A DNA stretch of 64,000 nucleotides from Rikenellaceae bacterium (lineage in GTDB: Bacteria; Bacteroidota; Bacteroidia; Bacteroidales; Rikenellaceae): assembly GCA_021201795.1 (NCBI GenBank), contig JAJQEF010000041.1, positions 1 through 64,000 of the forward strand, read 5' to 3'. Positions 62,754 to 64,000 of this stretch are shown piece after piece. How positions within the stretch are numbered: position 1 is the stretch's first letter; the number at the start of each line of letters is the position of its first letter. A model generated the notes under the pieces. That model saw only the letters and a program-made list of their open reading frames with translations. It had not been told where the DNA came from and ran no database searches. The position numbers and the translations under genes are program-made.

Positions 62754-63608
62754 TTATTCCATAAGTTCCATAAGTTCGTCTAGCTTAGGAGTAAGAATTA
62801 TCTCCGTACGACGGTTTCTCTGTCGCACCTCAGCTGAATCTCCATCTTCAAGAGGAAGATATTCTCCTCTTCCTGCCGATGTTATACGCGACGGATCGAT
62901 ATCATTATTCTGGAGTATTAATCTAGTTACGGTAGTCGCTCTTTTTACGCTAAGATCAAGATTATCCTGTAATTGTCCCGATCCACGGTAAGGTACATTA
63001 TCCGTGTGTCCTTCCACCATGATGTTTATATCAGGATTTTGTGCCAGCACGACAGATAATTCTTTAACTGCGGCAGCTCCCTGCGTATCTATATTGAAAC
63101 TTCCGGATTTGAATAAAAGTTTATCCTCCATGGAGACATAAACATGGCTCCCACGTTGGGTAACAGTGAGCCCTTTGCCCTCGAAGCCAAGCAGAGCATC
63201 GGTAACTTTTCGCCTGATCTCTTCGAGTGCGGCCTCGCGGTTACGAAGCATCTGCTCGAGCTCAGCTACATGTTTTTCCCTTTCCGCAAGCATTTCACGG
63301 CTTTTATTGAGTTCTTCCTGACTGTTCTGTAATTCGATAAGCATTCGGGAAGCCTCTTCGGAATTTGTCTCTAAAAATGTTTTATAGTCATTTTTCAGCT
63401 TTTCATGTTCAGCACTCAATACATCGAAATTCTGCCTGCTTTCATCAAGATCATCCCTCAGCGACGCAATAGTATTAATTCCGCGTATTCTTTCTGAATC
63501 CAGACGCATAGCTTCTGCGTTAAGGCTGTTGTATTTTTTTGTCGATACGCATGAACTTGCCGTGAACAGTATCATTAGTGCGGCAGCGAGTATACTGTAT
63601 TTTTTCAT
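62754..63608 (-). CDS. OmpA-family peptidoglycan-binding lipoprotein
   Basis: 284 residues. Lipobox I-L-F-T-A-S-S-C followed by a long coiled coil (about 35-135; repeats of E/L/K heptads such as EELNKSREMLAEREKHVAEL). The C-terminal OmpA domain has I-M-V-E-G-H-T-D-N-V-P-Y, L-S-V-K-R-A-T-T-V, I-T-S-A-G-R-G-E-Y and R-R-T-E-I-I. It tethers the outer membrane to peptidoglycan. The gene begins the pyrH-frr-purU unit and is divergent from dxs. Confidence 0.93.
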   Translation of the reverse strand: MKKYSILAAALMILFTASSCVSTKKYNSLNAEAMRLDSERIRGINTIASLRDDLDESRQNFDVLSAEHEKLKNDYKTFLETNSEEASRMLIELQNSQEELNKSREMLAEREKHVAELEQMLRNREAALEEIRRKVTDALLGFEGKGLTVTQRGSHVYVSMEDKLLFKSGSFNIDTQGAAAVKELSVVLAQNPDINIMVEGHTDNVPYRGSGQLQDNLDLSVKRATTVTRLILQNNDIDPSRITSAGRGEYLPLEDGDSAEVRQRNRRTEIILTPKLDELMELME

Positions 63609-63728
63609 AATTTAAATTAACCGTATAATACACAAAAGTTTACCTTATGTTTTTCGAGCACGAAGATAAAGAAAAAACTTGATAAATATAATATGATTGA
63701 TTATATTTAATTATTAGACTTTTGATAT

Positions 63729-63736
63729 TATCTTTG
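63729..63736 (+). promoter_or_regulatory. -7 box (TATCTTTG) before dxs
   Basis: TATCTTTG matches the Bacteroidota TAnnTTTG element exactly, 42 bases before the dxs ATG. The -33 position is AT-rich without a clear TTTG. Confidence 0.5.
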
Positions 63737-63778
63737 CGTGTTTTCCGGAACTTATCCGGAATTATATGTTTTTGACCG

Positions 63779-64000
63779 ATGCCAGATAGAAATAACAGAT
63801 TACTATATAAAATCGATAGTCCGGACGACATAAAAAAATTGTCCCCGGATGAGCTGGTGCAATACTGCGATGAATTAAGAGATTTTATAGTTACGGAACT
63901 CGCTGAGAATCCGGGACATTTAGGATCCAGTCTGGGAGCGCTCGAGTTAGGTGTAGCCCTGCAATATGTTTATAATACACCGAACGATAAAGTCGTCTGG
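63779..64000 (+). CDS. dxs: 1-deoxy-D-xylulose-5-phosphate synthase, N-terminal part (cut by window end)
   Basis: 74 codons are visible. They show the Dxs N-terminus: ID-S-P-x-D-I-K-K-L-S-P-D-E-L, L-R-D-F-I-V-T-E-L, then N-P-G-H-L-G-S-S-L-G-A-L-E-L-G-V-A-L and Y-N-T-P-N-D-K-V-V-W, including the His of the G-H-x-G-S-S-L-G motif. It is a thiamine-diphosphate enzyme condensing pyruvate and glyceraldehyde-3-phosphate in the MEP isoprenoid pathway. The rest lies beyond the window. Confidence 0.95.
   Translation, partial: MPDRNNRLLYKIDSPDDIKKLSPDELVQYCDELRDFIVTELAENPGHLGSSLGALELGVALQYVYNTPNDKVVW

Noticed and set aside
1..64000. CRISPR arrays, rRNA genes, complete insertion sequences
   Set aside because: No regularly spaced direct repeats, no rRNA-like segments and no full transposase with terminal repeats were seen. 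The only transposase hint is a 20-codon scrap at 26132.

Overview
This is chromosomal DNA of a Bacteroidota bacterium, most likely order Bacteroidales. The evidence is the lipoprotein signals of the form M-K-K...S-C-S-K-D, A-rich leaders in place of Shine-Dalgarno sites, TAnnTTTG promoter boxes, DUF3822 next to rsmD, and arm-binding-domain tyrosine integrases of the Bacteroides type. Genus cannot be decided from the sequence. Roughly 45-64 kb is housekeeping DNA; 1-45 kb is mostly accessory.

Layout. (a) 1-6.2 kb: a structured non-coding stretch, a broken ORF, three tandem paralogous lipoprotein genes each with its own leader and terminator (the third frameshifted), an Ig-like lipoprotein, a dead VOC gene, and acpS. 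(b) 6.4-21 kb: a candidate RiPP (ribosomal peptide) locus. The plus-strand biosynthetic half holds a SPASM-only protein, a radical SAM/SPASM enzyme, a secreted S41-type peptidase, a 54-residue Tyr/Asp/Asn/Gly-rich candidate precursor, a cytosolic subtilase joined through a frameshift to a P-loop 'peptide maturation' domain, an acyl-carrier-like protein, and a second radical SAM enzyme with a PqqD-like tail. It meets, at a 17-bp-stem terminator, a convergent minus-strand exporter operon (HlyD, MacB-type ATPase, two permeases, TolC) with an AraC-type regulator upstream. (c) 21-24.3 kb: a small broken ORF, a cation diffusion facilitator, a YoaP-like acetyltransferase and a phage terminase relic. 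(d) 24.3-34.1 kb: visibly GC-richer DNA with a nitroreductase, an alpha/beta hydrolase, a complete TetR-TolC-YbhG/F/F/S/R-like efflux operon, a DUF2271 protein and a truncated nitroreductase. (e) 34.1-45 kb: integrated element(s) ending at tRNA-Asp. They have three integrase genes (two broken), two small HTH proteins, and a tightly packed five-gene island: SPPY DNA methyltransferase, BglII-like restriction enzyme, ParB-like protein, SNF2 helicase and DUF3883 nuclease. A 20/23-bp direct repeat brackets this region. (f) 45-64 kb: rsmD, a RecD-like helicase, thyA-folA, an AraC regulator, a DUF3078 protein, endonuclease IV, a large gluzincin/barrel protein, SUI1, an rRNA methyltransferase, U32, a sulfatase, purU, frr, pyrH, an OmpA lipoprotein and the start of dxs.

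How the genes work together. The peptide locus has the parts expected of a self-contained modify-cleave-export pathway: two radical SAM enzymes, a leader-binding-like domain, one cytosolic and one extracytoplasmic protease, and a tripartite exporter. The defence-like island couples a type II restriction-modification pair to a ParB/SNF2/DUF3883 module in one translationally coupled operon. Most striking across the window is damage. At least eight genes carry single-base homopolymer indels, and several carry in-frame stops that could each derive from a C-to-T change. The damage is concentrated in accessory genes: lipoprotein 3, the subtilase fusion, TolC, permease 1, HlyD, the restriction enzyme, the DUF3883 gene and two integrases. 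The housekeeping block is almost clean; a DUF3078 gene with two in-frame TGA codons is the exception. Either these systems are decaying or phase-variable, or the assembly has residual indel errors; sequence alone cannot settle which.
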